Assembly (NCBI RefSeq): GCF_002979865.1
Contig: NZ_PCPZ01000002.1
Coordinates: 248,001-312,000, forward strand
DNA: 64,000 nucleotides
From: Arthrobacter sp. MYb214
GTDB taxonomy: Bacteria > Actinomycetota > Actinomycetes > Actinomycetales > Micrococcaceae
Reading direction: 5' to 3'
In this document: in pieces, positions 42,007-51,374 of the stretch
Numbering within the stretch: position 1 is the stretch's first letter
Layout: every line of letters begins with the position of its first letter
Position numbers and translations under genes: made by a program
Notes under the pieces: model-generated
Database searches by the model: none
What the model was told of the DNA's origin: nothing
Seen by the model: only the letters and a program-made list of their open reading frames with translations

Positions 42007-42462
42007 ATGGACGAAAAAGAACCGCATGTTCCCTACAATCCCACGCCTCGGGACTTTCCCGGCTTTGCGATGCCAGCTTCAGTGCCGCAAGGCATGCGTC
42101 TGGAGCTGAGCCGTTCAAGGATCAAGGATGGGCAGGATGAGAACTTTGGCGCCTGGATCGACATGCTCAATGCGCGCTACGAGGAATGCGAAGCATCCTT
42201 ATCGGCACAACGGGCAGCGCTGGAAGCAACATTCAGGCATGTGGAAGCCGATGGTTCAATATGGATCTACCACCTGAGCCTGGTAGGCGAGAACGGCGGC
42301 GGGCTCGATACGCAGCAGGATATCGATGTGGCGCACGAAGCAGCTAGCCGCCAGGCGAAAATGCCTGGCTGGGAAGAACTTGAACCGAAGTTCCTGCTCA
42401 TGCCCGATCACCTGAAGGCATCCATGGCGCACTGGGCAGAACATGGACAGGTGCCAGAGTAG
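42007..42462 (+). CDS. DUF6176-like protein
   Basis: The 151-residue soluble protein has an N-terminal extension and then a core similar to DUF6176: MRLELSRSRIKDGQDENFGAWIDMLNARYEEC, then TFRHVEADGSIWIYHLSLVGENGG. Function is unknown. It is convergent with the acyl-CoA carboxylase gene, and both share the terminator at 42479-42522. Confidence 0.65.
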   Translation: MDEKEPHVPYNPTPRDFPGFAMPASVPQGMRLELSRSRIKDGQDENFGAWIDMLNARYEECEASLSAQRAALEATFRHVEADGSIWIYHLSLVGENGGGLDTQQDIDVAHEAASRQAKMPGWEELEPKFLLMPDHLKASMAHWAEHGQVPE

Positions 42463-42478
42463 AAGATTCCAGTTGCAG

Positions 42479-42522
42479 AACGACGCAGGGCCTGGACATA
42501 TCTGTCCAGGCCCTGCGTCGTT
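42479..42522. terminator. Bidirectional terminator
   Basis: Perfect 20-bp stem with a 4-nt loop (TATC) between convergent stops at 42462 and 42534. Confidence 0.85.
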
Positions 42523-42533
42523 GCAAACGAGTG

Positions 42534-44315
42534 CTACTTGGCTTCTTCGATCGAAGCGATGACGGCGCCCGATGACAGGGTCTCGCCCGGGGCAACTTCC
42601 AAGCCGCTGACCACGCCATCACGGTGCGCAGTAATTGGCTGCTCCATCTTCATCGCTTCCAGCACGACAATCAGATCGCCCTGGGCCACGGCCTCGCCAT
42701 TCTCAACGGCAACCTTCACGATGGTGCCCTGCATCGGCGAACGCAGTTCTGCGCTGTTCGCGCCAGCGGAGCTGGCTGCCTTGCGGCCCGGCTTGCGCTT
42801 CTTCTTGCCTGCGGCCTTCTCGGCACCGTTGGAGGATACCGATCCCAGCGACGAAGGAAGGGTGACTTCCAGGCGCTTGCCGCCAACTTCAACGGTCACG
42901 CTGGTGCGCTCGTCTTCGGCTGCGTCCTCGCCGTCCATTGGCATCGGGTGGGGCTCGATGGCGTTATCGAATTCGGTTTCGATCCAGCGGGTGTGGACCT
43001 TGAACGGCCCCTGGGCCGGAACGAACGATGGGTCGCTCATCACTGCACGGTGGAATGGCAGCACGGTAGCCATGCCCTCGATCTGGAATTCTTCCAGCGC
43101 ACGGCGGGCACGAGCCGCAGCCACTTCACGGGTGCTGCCGGTGACGATCAGCTTGGAGATCATCGAGTCGAAGTTCCCTGAAACGCTTTCGCCCTGCTCG
43201 ATGCCCGAGTCAACGCGAACGCCGGGCCCCGATGGCAGGTTCATCTTGGAGATGGTGCCTGGGGTCGGCATGAAGTTGCGGCCGGCATCTTCGCCGTTGA
43301 TGCGGAACTCGAAGGAGTGGCCGCGGATCTCCGGGTCGGTGTAGCCCAGTTCTTCGCCGCGGGCGATGCGGAACTGCTCGCGCACCAAGTCCAGGCCGGT
43401 GACTTCCTCGGAGACCGGGTGCTCAACCTGCAGGCGAGTATTGACCTCGAGGAAGGAAATGACGCCATCCTGGCCTACCAGGAATTCGCAGGTGCCTGCG
43501 CCGTTGTACTTCGCTTCGCGCAAGATGGCCTTGGAAGCTTCGTACAGCCGGGTGGTCTGCTCTTCGCTCAAGAACGGGGCCGGCGCTTCTTCAACCAGCT
43601 TCTGGTTGCGGCGCTGCAGCGAGCAGTCGCGGGTGGAAACGACAACCACGTTGCCGTGGATATCGGCCAAGCACTGGGTCTCCACGTGGCGCGGTGCATC
43701 CAGGAAACGTTCGATGAAGCATTCGCCGCGGCCGAAAGCGGCTACAGCTTCACGCACTGCCGAGTCGTACATTTCGCCGATTTCTTCGCGGTTGCGGACC
43801 ACCTTGATGCCGCGTCCGCCGCCACCGTAGGCAGCCTTGATGGCCAGCGGAAGTCCGTGCTCGTCGGCGAAGGCGTATACCTCGTCGGCCGAGGCCACCG
43901 GATCCTTGGTGCCGGGAACCAGCGGAGCGCCCACCTTTTCAGCAATGTGGCGGGCCTTGACCTTGTCGCCGAGCTGGTCGATGGACTCTGGCGAAGGGCC
44001 AATCCAGGTCAAGCCCGCGTCAATAACAGCCTGGGCGAACTCGGCGTTCTCCGAGAGGAAGCCATAGCCCGGGTGGATCGCGTCGGCGCCGGAGCGTTCA
44101 GCTGCGTCCAGGATCTTCTCAATGCGAAGGTACGATTCAGCGGCGGTGGTACCGCCCAGCGCGTAGGCTTCATCAGCCAGACGCACATGCAGAGCATCGC
44201 GATCCGAGTCGGCATAGACCGCAACGGACTCGATTCCTTCATCGCGTGCGGCACGGATAATACGCACTGCAATCTCGCCGCGGTTGGCGATAAGCACCTT
44301 CGTCAATGGATTCAT
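42534..44315 (-). CDS. accA3: Acyl-CoA carboxylase alpha chain (biotin carboxylase fused to BCCP)
   Basis: This 593-residue protein is the biotinylated alpha subunit of actinobacterial acyl-CoA carboxylase, feeding malonyl-CoA and methylmalonyl-CoA synthesis. It has the N-terminal [19 protein letters not shown], the ATP-grasp loop [15 protein letters not shown], the [19 protein letters not shown] motif, and the C-terminal BCCP with the biotinyl Lys in [12 protein letters not shown] Lys/Arg/Ala-rich linker (about residues 495-515) joins the domains. ATG 44315 and 44318 are adjacent; 44315 lies 6 nt after AAGG. A TAGGCT box (44361-44356) would give a leader of about 33 nt. The carboxyltransferase beta subunit is not in the window. 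Confidence 0.93.
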   Translation of the reverse strand: MNPLTKVLIANRGEIAVRIIRAARDEGIESVAVYADSDRDALHVRLADEAYALGGTTAAESYLRIEKILDAAERSGADAIHPGYGFLSENAEFAQAVIDAGLTWIGPSPESIDQLGDKVKARHIAEKVGAPLVPGTKDPVASADEVYAFADEHGLPLAIKAAYGGGGRGIKVVRNREEIGEMYDSAVREAVAAFGRGECFIERFLDAPRHVETQCLADIHGNVVVVSTRDCSLQRRNQKLVEEAPAPFLSEEQTTRLYEASKAILREAKYNGAGTCEFLVGQDGVISFLEVNTRLQVEHPVSEEVTGLDLVREQFRIARGEELGYTDPEIRGHSFEFRINGEDAGRNFMPTPGTISKMNLPSGPGVRVDSGIEQGESVSGNFDSMISKLIVTGSTREVAAARARRALEEFQIEGMATVLPFHRAVMSDPSFVPAQGPFKVHTRWIETEFDNAIEPHPMPMDGEDAAEDERTSVTVEVGGKRLEVTLPSSLGSVSSNGAEKAAGKKKRKPGRKAASSAGANSAELRSPMQGTIVKVAVENGEAVAQGDLIVVLEAMKMEQPITAHRDGVVSGLEVAPGETLSSGAVIASIEEAK

Positions 44316-44355
44316 CATGAACCTTGTCTTTTAAAAATAGGGTTTCTCAGCTACG

Positions 44356-44361
44356 AGCCTA
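44356..44361 (-). promoter_or_regulatory. Candidate -10 of the acyl-CoA carboxylase gene (TAGGCT)
   Basis: On the minus strand TAGGCT predicts transcription from about 44349, leaving a leader of about 33 nt before ATG 44315; no clear -35. Confidence 0.4.
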
Positions 44362-44582
44362 TCGTTTTTGTGGGAACTATATGTAGTTATCGCCTAGAAC
44401 GAGGGTGTTAGGGCGAATTTTTTGGAGGAATCCTACAAAGGAGCTTCGTGCTGGCTCTTCGCGGAACCTGCCCCGCGAGGCTTGCAGACCCTGTCGCCCG
44501 CGAGGCCTGGAAAGGGGCGCGGCTCTCCGCTGGTGCGCTGGCAGCGCTGGCATCTGCCCTAGTCTTCGCGCACCCGGCGAAC

Positions 44583-44588
44583 TAGGCT
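44583..44588 (+). promoter_or_regulatory. Candidate -10 of the lipoprotein gene (TAGGCT)
   Basis: TAGGCT lies 30 nt before GTG 44619, giving a leader of about 24 nt that carries AAGGAGG. Confidence 0.45.
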
Positions 44589-44618
44589 ATCGCCAAGATG
44601 GAAAACAAGGAGGCAGTC

Positions 44619-45041
44619 GTGGGAAATCAAGGCAAGGCGCTCTGTGCGCTGCTGGCTGCTGGAACGCTCGCCTTGGCCGGTTGCTCCAGTGGGAGCGGCA
44701 TCCCGGCGCTTGACCGCGATCCGGCTGGAACCGACCAGTGGCCGGGGGATAGGAGCCAGTTGGAGAACCTTGGCATGCAATCCGTGCGTTTTCTGGTCAC
44801 GCACGGCAACGCCGACTACTTCGCCACCGCATCGGCAGATGCGCAAACGGCTTGCCTGTTCAAATTCGCCCAAGGAGAGGCCTCGGCAGCTGGCGGATGC
44901 GGCGGGGCCGGGGACGCGGATGCCATCGTCGAAGTGAGCGCCCCTGGAACGAGGATGATGCTGGTCCGGGCCGGAGCCGACTTCTCGGACTTGGAAGAGG
45001 CGGGCTGGACCAGGATCCACGAGAACATTCTAGTGTTCTAG
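44619..45041 (+). CDS. Putative lipoprotein
   Basis: The 140-residue protein starts at GTG 44619, 5 nt after a full AAGGAGG; the upstream ATG 44598 would spoil the signal peptide. Residues 1-22 form a lipoprotein signal ending in LALAGC, with Cys22 the lipidation site. The mature part has a variable linker, then a compact acidic domain with two Cys (TACLFKF and GGCGG) and a C-terminal AGADFSDLEEAGWTRIHENILVF. The family is not recognised. It stands between the carboxylase gene (divergent) and a GNAT gene (convergent). Confidence 0.8.
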   Translation: MGNQGKALCALLAAGTLALAGCSSGSGIPALDRDPAGTDQWPGDRSQLENLGMQSVRFLVTHGNADYFATASADAQTACLFKFAQGEASAAGGCGGAGDADAIVEVSAPGTRMMLVRAGADFSDLEEAGWTRIHENILVF

Positions 45042-45095
45042 CTGGCCGGGAGCCAAGGGATTCCTGAAGGGCCGCTTGACGCCTGCAGGATTGGG

Positions 45096-45662
45096 CTATC
45101 CAAGGTTGGCGCCCATGGTGTACACCACAGGTCCCTCTGCTATCGCGGTGCGATGCAATACCTCGAAACCGTGCCGCTCGTATAGGCGGACGTTTCTCTC
45201 GTTGGATGTTTCCAGCGACACCTCGGGATAGTCCGACGCGGCAATATGGTTCAGGCACCGGCTGATGAGTGCCGAACCAAGACCCCGTCCAACGCTGGAT
45301 CCAGCAACCCCAAGCGTGGCAAAGTCCCACGCGTTCTCAGGCCGCTGTGGCAGGTCGGCTCCGTAGGTGATCTCCAAGCGATCGCCCATCAGCTGCGAAA
45401 TCTCTTCCTGCATGCCCAAGCCAGGCTCTGGACAACTTGGTGGCAGGAGCGCAGCGACACCGTCGAGGTCCTCGCTGACCAGGACGACTCCATGCTCCAG
45501 AGCGTGGGAAAGGTAGACGGCTTGAAGGCGTTCCAAGCGCTCCAGGTAGCGATCGGCTGGAATGCTCCACCGTGTCCAGGGGTAGAACGCAAACGCCTCG
45601 GCCAAAGTAGAGGACGCACTGGGAATATCCGCGCGGCGCGCGGAACGGATAGCTGAAGTCAC
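45096..45662 (-). CDS. GNAT family N-acetyltransferase
   Basis: The 188-residue protein has an N-terminal RRADIPSASSTLAEAFAFYPWTRW segment and the GNAT core with FATLGVAGSSVGRGLGSALISR (acetyl-CoA loop Q/R-G-x-G) and NVRLYERHGFEVL. It resembles small-molecule acetyltransferases with an extended N-terminal helix; the substrate is unknown. The frame has ATG 45668, but TAGGAT ends on the base before it, so the transcript should begin at about 45662, where a GTG offers a leaderless start. This start was therefore chosen. Confidence 0.78.
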   Translation of the reverse strand: MTSAIRSARRADIPSASSTLAEAFAFYPWTRWSIPADRYLERLERLQAVYLSHALEHGVVLVSEDLDGVAALLPPSCPEPGLGMQEEISQLMGDRLEITYGADLPQRPENAWDFATLGVAGSSVGRGLGSALISRCLNHIAASDYPEVSLETSNERNVRLYERHGFEVLHRTAIAEGPVVYTMGANLG

Positions 45663-45668
45663 ATCCAT

Positions 45669-45674
45669 ATCCTA
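45669..45674 (-). promoter_or_regulatory. -10 hexamer TAGGAT of the leaderless GNAT gene
   Basis: TAGGAT ends 6 nt before GTG 45662 and directly abuts ATG 45668, so only the GTG can be on the transcript. Confidence 0.55.
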
Positions 45675-45747
45675 GCCAAGCCAACCCGGCCTCCCGCCGT
45701 GCGCCGCCACGCCATGGTTCCGGCCTGGCATGAATCAGCCCCGGCAG

Positions 45748-46266
45748 CTACGCCTGCCGTTCGCGGTGCCGCCTGACGGCCGCGCGATTGGCGCAACGCA
45801 CCGAGCAGAAACGCTGGCGCCCGTTGCGTGTCACGTCCACAACCACGTGGCCGCAGGGTGCGGCCTCGCAGCGCCGCAGCCGATGCATGCCCCTGGTGGT
45901 CAGGTGCAATGCCGTGCCCACGCAGAAGACCGAGCGCAGCACCTGGGGCATGCTCTGGCCGTCATCGCGATAGTGCAGGTGCCAACCCTCCCCATCGTGG
46001 TCCACCAGGCGCGGATAGGCCGAAGCTCGAGCCGCCTGCAAATTCAGCAGCAGCGCCCGCTCGGGATCGGACGGCGCGTCAACGATGTCCAGCCAGTCAT
46101 CCACTACCGCGCGCGTTTGGGCATAGTCCGAGGCGAGCCGCGGAAAAGGCATGGTCATGCCGCTCTGCCGGGTGCGTTGTTCGATGCCGTCGCGGTCCGA
46201 TGGCCAGTCATTGGCCAGCGACGCAGCGAGGAGCACCGCATATTCTCCGTAAGGGTTGAGTTGCAT
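45748..46266 (-). CDS. CGNR zinc-finger protein (ABATE/DUF1470 type)
   Basis: The 172-residue protein has a helical N-terminal region and a C-terminal CGNR zinc finger: CEAAPCGHVVVDVTRNGRQRFCSVRCANR, with four Cys ligands (CxxxxC, CxxxC). This family is thought to be transcriptional regulators that bind small ligands through the N-terminal ABATE domain. The targets are unknown. It is divergent from the small gene at 46292, which may be one target. Confidence 0.88.
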   Translation of the reverse strand: MQLNPYGEYAVLLAASLANDWPSDRDGIEQRTRQSGMTMPFPRLASDYAQTRAVVDDWLDIVDAPSDPERALLLNLQAARASAYPRLVDHDGEGWHLHYRDDGQSMPQVLRSVFCVGTALHLTTRGMHRLRRCEAAPCGHVVVDVTRNGRQRFCSVRCANRAAVRRHRERQA

Positions 46267-46291
46267 AAGAGCATTACATCATGCTGGAGCC

Positions 46292-46495
46292 ATGACTATT
46301 GCACAGCACAGCCAAGCCGTTGATTCCCGGCAGGAAACCGATGTCCATGAGCACTGCTGGGAGATCGGATCCAGGCATCGGACTTCCGCCGGGATTGTTG
46401 AATACTTCCATTGCCGCCGCTGCCGGCGCCACATCATGCTCCAGCGCGGGTTCGGGCACGAACAGATGCTGCTGAGCAGGGAACTGCAGGCATGA
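46292..46495 (+). CDS. Small protein with CxxC pair
   Basis: The 67-residue protein has HCWEIGSRHRTSAGIVEYFHCRRCRRHIML, with a CRRC pair and upstream His/Cys that could bind zinc. It resembles short actinobacterial proteins with a C..C knuckle and a TSxG.VxYxxC pattern. Function unknown. ATG 46292 is chosen over the start at 46256, which overlaps the divergent gene's start region. Confidence 0.6.
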   Translation: MTIAQHSQAVDSRQETDVHEHCWEIGSRHRTSAGIVEYFHCRRCRRHIMLQRGFGHEQMLLSRELQA

Positions 46496-46499
46496 AAAA

Positions 46500-46533
46500 G
46501 GTGCCTTCCGCTGTGGGGCGGAAGACACCATTT
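46500..46533. terminator. Terminator between the small CxxC gene and maf
   Basis: A 12-bp stem with one mismatch (GGTGCCTTCCGC with GCGGAAGACACC) followed by ATTT. It lies between convergent stops at 46495 and 46550. Confidence 0.55.
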
Positions 46534-46549
46534 GCCGGCCGGAACCGGA

Positions 46550-47191
46550 TTATTTCCAGAGATCCACGATGCTGATCCCGGCTTGGGCCAGCAGGCCGCG
46601 CAGCACGAAGACATCCAATCCGACTACGTTCTGGAAGTTGCCTTCGATGGACTCGATGAAGGCTGCAGCCAGCCCGTCAATGGTGAATGCCCCGGCGCAG
46701 GGCAGCGGTTCCCCGCTGGCGACGTAGGCCTCGATCTCGGCATCATCCACGGTGGAGAAATGCACCACGGTGGAAGATACCTGGCCGCGAGCCTGTTCCG
46801 GATTGGCGGGATCAATCAGCCAATGGCCCGAGTGCAGGATTCCGGTAGAACCGCTCAGCTGCAGCCATCGTTCGCGGGCTACCTCTTTGGTGTGCGGCTT
46901 GCCGTAGGCCACGCCATCAAGTTCGAAGACCGAATCGCAGCCCAGCACCACGGTGCCTGCCGGATGATCTGCCTGGGTCACGTTCTCGGCCTTGGCACGA
47001 GCCAGCAGCAATGCGGTCTGCGCTGGACTCTGCTCGCCGTTGCGGGCCACGGCAGCTGCCAGCACCGCATCTTCATCCACCTCGGAAACCTGGGTGGTGA
47101 ATTTGATGCCCGCATCGGCCAGGACCTTCTTGCGTCCCCACGAAGCCGAAGCCAGCAGCAACCGGGGTCCTGTCTTCATCTGTTCGCTCAT
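46550..47191 (-). CDS. maf: Maf-like nucleotide pyrophosphatase
   Basis: Maf proteins hydrolyse non-canonical or modified nucleoside triphosphates and influence septation. The 213-residue product opens with RLLLASASWGRKKVLADAG (SxSxRR/K motif; here SWGRKK), then VDEDAV, VLGCDSVFELDGVAYGKP and a C-terminal FIESIEGNFQNVVGLDVF. Its start overlaps the stop of the MMPL gene by 4 nt (ATGA), so it is translationally coupled to the exporter. Confidence 0.9.
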   Translation of the reverse strand: MSEQMKTGPRLLLASASWGRKKVLADAGIKFTTQVSEVDEDAVLAAAVARNGEQSPAQTALLLARAKAENVTQADHPAGTVVLGCDSVFELDGVAYGKPHTKEVARERWLQLSGSTGILHSGHWLIDPANPEQARGQVSSTVVHFSTVDDAEIEAYVASGEPLPCAGAFTIDGLAAAFIESIEGNFQNVVGLDVFVLRGLLAQAGISIVDLWK

Positions 47192-50100
47192 ACGGCGGCG
47201 TTCTCCTTGGCCTGGTCCTGGCTGGAATTATCAGCGGAAGTGCTTTCCCCGGAATCCAGCATATCGTTGAGTTTCGATCCTTCGACATCAACATCCGGCA
47301 GGATCTTGTCCAGCCATTTAGGCAGGTACCAGGCCTTGTCGCCCAGCAGGTGCATCACTGCCGGAATGAAGGTCATGCGGATGATGAACGCATCGAAGAG
47401 CACACCGAAAGCCAGCGCGAAACCGAGCGGGCGGATCATTGCCAGGTGCGAGAACACGAAGCCGGCGAAGACCGAGATCATGATCAGCGCAGCGGCGGTG
47501 ACGACCGGTGCTGCCATCGAGAAGCCGGAACGGACCGCGTCCTTGGCCGGCTCGCCGTGAGCGTAGCGTTCACGCATCGCCGAGACCAGGAAGACCTGGT
47601 AGTCCATGGCCAGCCCGAACAGGATGCCGGTGAGCAGGATCGGCAGGAAGCTGAGCAGCGGACCGGGAACGTTCACATCGAAGAGGCCGGAGAACCAGCC
47701 GAACTGGTAAACCATGACGCTGGCGCCGAAGGCCGCGGCCAGCGAGAGCAGGAAGCCACCGGTGGCCAGCAATGGAACCACGACCGAACGGAAGACCAGC
47801 AGCAGCAGGATCAGCGACAGGCCAACCACGATGCTCAGGTACGGTACCAGGGCGGCGGTGACCTTTTCGGAGACGTCAATCTGCGCGGCAACCTGGCCGG
47901 TCACGGCAATGTCGGCACCCGTGGCCTCGGAGAACTCCGAGTAGTCCGCACGCAGCTGGTGCACCAGCGCTTCGGTGGCTTCCGAGGAAGGGCCATCGGT
48001 AGGGATCACCTGGATGGCTGCCAAGGTGCGGTCTTCGGTCATGGTGACTGGAATTGCGGCCACCACGCCGTTGTATTCGCGCAGTTTCTCGGCCACATCG
48101 AGGCTAGTTTCCTCAGCTTCGCGCTCGCTGAGCCCTGCAGGCAGATCAGCTAAGACCAGCAGCGGGCCGTTGTAGCCGGAACCGAACTTGTCGCTGGTTT
48201 GCTCGTAGGCCTGGAAGGCCTGCGAATCGGCAGGTTCTGCACTGCCATCAGGCAAAGCGGTTCGCATCTGCGTGGCCGGCAGGGCGATGGCACCCAGGAC
48301 GAGTATCACCAGCAGGGTCACCGGAACAGCGATCTTGGTGACCATGCGAACCCAGCGAATGGAGAACGATTCCTTGATGTGGGGAATCGCGGCATCCGCG
48401 GCTGCCTTCTTGCGGGCCCGCTTGGAAACCAATTTGGTGCCGGCCAGGGACAGCAGTGCTGGCAGCAAAGTGATGTTCAGCAGCACCGAGCAGAACACGG
48501 TGAACGCGGCCGACAGGCCCAAGACGGTCAGGAACGGAAGCCCTGGAACAGCCAGTGCGGCCAGTGCGATGATCACGGTCAGCCCGGCGAAGACCACCGC
48601 GTTGCCGCTGGTTCCCACGGCGCGTGCAATCGACTCTCCGACCTCCATGCCGGACAACAGCTGCGAACGGTGGCGGTGGATGATGAACAGCGCATAGTCA
48701 ATGCCCACCGCAAGGCCCAGCATGAGAGCCAGGGCAGGGGTAATCGAGGCCATGTCAATCAGCGAGGAGAACGCCATCGTAGTGCCCACGCCAGCGCCCA
48801 CACCGAGGATCGCCAGCAACAGCGGCAGGCCGGCGGCGACCAAGGTGCCGAGCATGGCAATCAGGACAATGGCAGCGATGACCACACCAATGATTTCCGA
48901 GGCTCCGAAGACCTGGGACATGTCCTGCATGATCTCCTTGGAGAACAGCACCTCAACGCCGTTAGCCTGTGGACCTGCGGCGATAGCCTTGATCTGCTCG
49001 CGGTCATCGGGAGTCAAAGCGTCGGTCTGGACCTTGAAGGTCACCTGCGAAACTGCAGTACTGCCGTCTTCGGAAACGAAACGCATATCGGAGCTTGCGC
49101 CCACCTGGCGCGAAGCGAATTCCAGTTCAGCTCGGCCGGATTCCAGATCCTTCAGGCCTTGCTCTATGTCCTTCTCGCCCTGCTCAAGCTCGGCGGTCTT
49201 TTCCTTGATGGTTTTTTCGCCGTCTTCAAGCTGCTTCTTGGCTTCTGCCAGCTCGGCCTTGCCTGCAAGGAACTGGGCCTTCTTGGCATCGAATTCACGT
49301 TGCCCGGCCTCCAGCTTGGCCCTGCCGGCATCGAGCTCGGCCTGGCCTTCGCTCAGCTTCACCTTGTTGCTGGCGATCTCAGTTTTCGCTGCATCCAGCT
49401 GCGCCTTGGCGTCGTCCAGCTGGGTTTTGGCGGCGCTAAGCTGGCTGCGGTTCGCCTCCAGTTCCTGATGGCCGGCCTTGGCCTGGGCCTGTCCAGCGTC
49501 GAGTTCCTTGCGGGCGGCGTCAAGCTGCTTCAAGCCGGCTTCGGCCTTGGCGATCTGCCCCAGTGCGGCGGTGGCCTGCTGCTTACCGGCGGTCGCTTGG
49601 GCGATGCCGGATTCAGCCGAGGTTTTGCCGGCTTCGGCTTCGGCGAGACCACCCTGCAAGGCGTTCAACGCAGCGGTGTATTCGGAGATTTCCTTTTCAT
49701 TGCCGGCTTCTTCAGCGGCATCAAGCTGCTGTTGCACGCCTGCAATCTGGATCTTCAGATCATCGATAGCGGCTTCAGCCTCGGCCAGTCCGGCCTGTGC
49801 GGCGGCCAGGCCATCTTCAGCTGACTTCAGACCCGTGGTGGCTTCTTCCTTGCCTGCCGACAGGGTTGCGTCGAATTCTTCGCGGGAAGAGTCGCCCAGC
49901 AGCTGTTCCATGCCAGCCTGGTACTCCTTCTCGCCCGCGGCGAGCTTGGCGTCAGCGGCATCGAGCTTCTGCTCGCCAGCGTCGAACTTTGCGCGGCCAG
50001 CGTTGTATTCGGCCGTTCCGTCCTTGTACTGGGCTAATCCGGCGTTGTACTTCGCTTCGCCAGCTTCCAGCTGGGCACGACCCGAAGTCAGCTCGCGCTG

Positions 50101-50691
50101 GCCGGTTTCCAGCTGCGCGCGGCTATCGGCGAGCTGCTTTTCGGCGGCGGCAATTTGCGGCTCGGCAGCCTGGATTTCCTTCTGGCCGTCAAAGTACTGT
50201 GCCCAGCCATCGGTGAGTTCCTCGCGGCCTTCCTTGAGCTGCACCTTGCCATCGGCAATCTGCACCTTGGCATCGTCAAGCTTTTCCTGGCCGTCAACGA
50301 GTTCCTGCTGCGCTTTCTCCAGCTCTGGCTGCGCCTTATCGAGCTGTTCCTGCAGTTCGAAGGGGCTCATGGCTTCGACTACCTGGGACTGCATGGCCAG
50401 CTGTTCCAGGGACTCGGCGACGGCCTGCTTCTGGGTTTCGTTCAGCGGCCGGTTCGAGCTTTCACGGAACACAATCGAGCCAGAGCCGCCGGCGAGATCC
50501 GGGAGCTCTTCCTTCATTCGGTCGAGGGTGCGCTGGGTTTCAGTTCCGGGCAGGGTGAAGGTATTCGATAGCTGGCCCATGAACAAGCTGGCGCACAGGC
50601 CGATGAAGATGAAGGCCGCCAGCCACATTGAAATGACGCGGTAGCGGTGCAGGTGTGCCCATCGAGCGAGGCGGTAGAGGAGGGAAGCCAT
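47188..50691 (-). CDS. MMPL/RND-family transporter with giant coiled-coil insertion
   Basis: The 1167-residue membrane protein has TM1 at about 19-41, then a predicted coiled coil from about residue 110 to 530, made of near-continuous 7-residue units (A-G-x-x-x-L-x type) with Ala, Gln, Glu, Leu and Lys. The second half carries the MMPL/SSD transmembrane bundles (AALVPYLSIVVGLSLILLLLVFRS, GLAVGIDYALFIIHRHRSQ, LLTGILFGLAMDYQVFLVSAMRERY) with the D-Y pairs of RND proton relay. Such exporters move lipids, drugs or surface components. It starts 4 nt after the tetR stop and overlaps maf, so tetR-mmpl-maf form one operon under TetR control. Confidence 0.9.
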   Translation of the reverse strand: MASLLYRLARWAHLHRYRVISMWLAAFIFIGLCASLFMGQLSNTFTLPGTETQRTLDRMKEELPDLAGGSGSIVFRESSNRPLNETQKQAVAESLEQLAMQSQVVEAMSPFELQEQLDKAQPELEKAQQELVDGQEKLDDAKVQIADGKVQLKEGREELTDGWAQYFDGQKEIQAAEPQIAAAEKQLADSRAQLETGQRELTSGRAQLEAGEAKYNAGLAQYKDGTAEYNAGRAKFDAGEQKLDAADAKLAAGEKEYQAGMEQLLGDSSREEFDATLSAGKEEATTGLKSAEDGLAAAQAGLAEAEAAIDDLKIQIAGVQQQLDAAEEAGNEKEISEYTAALNALQGGLAEAEAGKTSAESGIAQATAGKQQATAALGQIAKAEAGLKQLDAARKELDAGQAQAKAGHQELEANRSQLSAAKTQLDDAKAQLDAAKTEIASNKVKLSEGQAELDAGRAKLEAGQREFDAKKAQFLAGKAELAEAKKQLEDGEKTIKEKTAELEQGEKDIEQGLKDLESGRAELEFASRQVGASSDMRFVSEDGSTAVSQVTFKVQTDALTPDDREQIKAIAAGPQANGVEVLFSKEIMQDMSQVFGASEIIGVVIAAIVLIAMLGTLVAAGLPLLLAILGVGAGVGTTMAFSSLIDMASITPALALMLGLAVGIDYALFIIHRHRSQLLSGMEVGESIARAVGTSGNAVVFAGLTVIIALAALAVPGLPFLTVLGLSAAFTVFCSVLLNITLLPALLSLAGTKLVSKRARKKAAADAAIPHIKESFSIRWVRMVTKIAVPVTLLVILVLGAIALPATQMRTALPDGSAEPADSQAFQAYEQTSDKFGSGYNGPLLVLADLPAGLSEREAEETSLDVAEKLREYNGVVAAIPVTMTEDRTLAAIQVIPTDGPSSEATEALVHQLRADYSEFSEATGADIAVTGQVAAQIDVSEKVTAALVPYLSIVVGLSLILLLLVFRSVVVPLLATGGFLLSLAAAFGASVMVYQFGWFSGLFDVNVPGPLLSFLPILLTGILFGLAMDYQVFLVSAMRERYAHGEPAKDAVRSGFSMAAPVVTAAALIMISVFAGFVFSHLAMIRPLGFALAFGVLFDAFIIRMTFIPAVMHLLGDKAWYLPKWLDKILPDVDVEGSKLNDMLDSGESTSADNSSQDQAKENAAV

Positions 50692-50695
50692 GAGC

Positions 50696-51367
50696 TTAGA
50701 TGTCCTTCAAGGTGCTAGTGCTGGTCAGCGGCAAGGCGGTAAAACCCTGGTCAAGGGTTTTCATGGCCTGGGTAATCAAGGAATGGAAGACGGAGATGAG
50801 CTCGGGGGAAATATCCAGACCGTGAGTTTCGGTAGCTGGCAGACGCTCGATCCACTCATCAAATGCTGCTTGGCCTGCGCCGAGCAGAGCATGGGTAAAG
50901 ACTCTGATGGAAAAACTGTCGGCCTGCGGATAACGGCGGGCGACTTTTTCGATGACTTCCGTGGTGGCTGTCCGCCATTCGTTCATCGTGGCGGGGAAGC
51001 CGCAGTTGGCTTCTTCCGTTCGCAAGAATGCACCAAACTGGGCCACTTGCCCGAGCATCTGCGACACGTCATCAGACTTGAGCGATTCGATGATCGCTTC
51101 GACCAGAGGCATGGAGTCGGTCAGGTCGCTAATGGAATCCACCATGGTTCCCAGAACCTGGTGCAGGGGATAGGAGAAGACCGCATCTACTGATGGAAAG
51201 TAGTTGAAGAGTGTACGGCGCGAAACACCGGCCGCTTCAGCGATCTGCGTAGCGGTAAGCGCCGTGGCAGAGCCTTTGCGAAGCAGGTCCGCGACGGCTT
51301 CAACGATGGCTTGTTTCGTTGCTCGTTTGTTTAGTTCGCGGCGGGTGCCGGTACTCGGGGAAGTCAC
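50696..51367 (-). CDS. TetR family transcriptional regulator
   Basis: The 223-residue protein has the TetR N-terminal HTH: ATKQAIVEAVADLLRKGSATALTATQIAEAAGVSRRTLFNYFPSVDAVF, then an all-helical ligand domain. GTG 51367 is chosen because TAGTGT ends 7 nt upstream and TTGCAC stands 18 nt before that. Three GTGCAA half-sites overlap this promoter, which implies autoregulation and control of the MMPL exporter gene directly downstream. The inducer is unknown. The open frame extends to 51478 but that would run through the promoter. Confidence 0.9.
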   Translation of the reverse strand: MTSPSTGTRRELNKRATKQAIVEAVADLLRKGSATALTATQIAEAAGVSRRTLFNYFPSVDAVFSYPLHQVLGTMVDSISDLTDSMPLVEAIIESLKSDDVSQMLGQVAQFGAFLRTEEANCGFPATMNEWRTATTEVIEKVARRYPQADSFSIRVFTHALLGAGQAAFDEWIERLPATETHGLDISPELISVFHSLITQAMKTLDQGFTALPLTSTSTLKDI

Positions 51368-51374
51368 ATAACTT

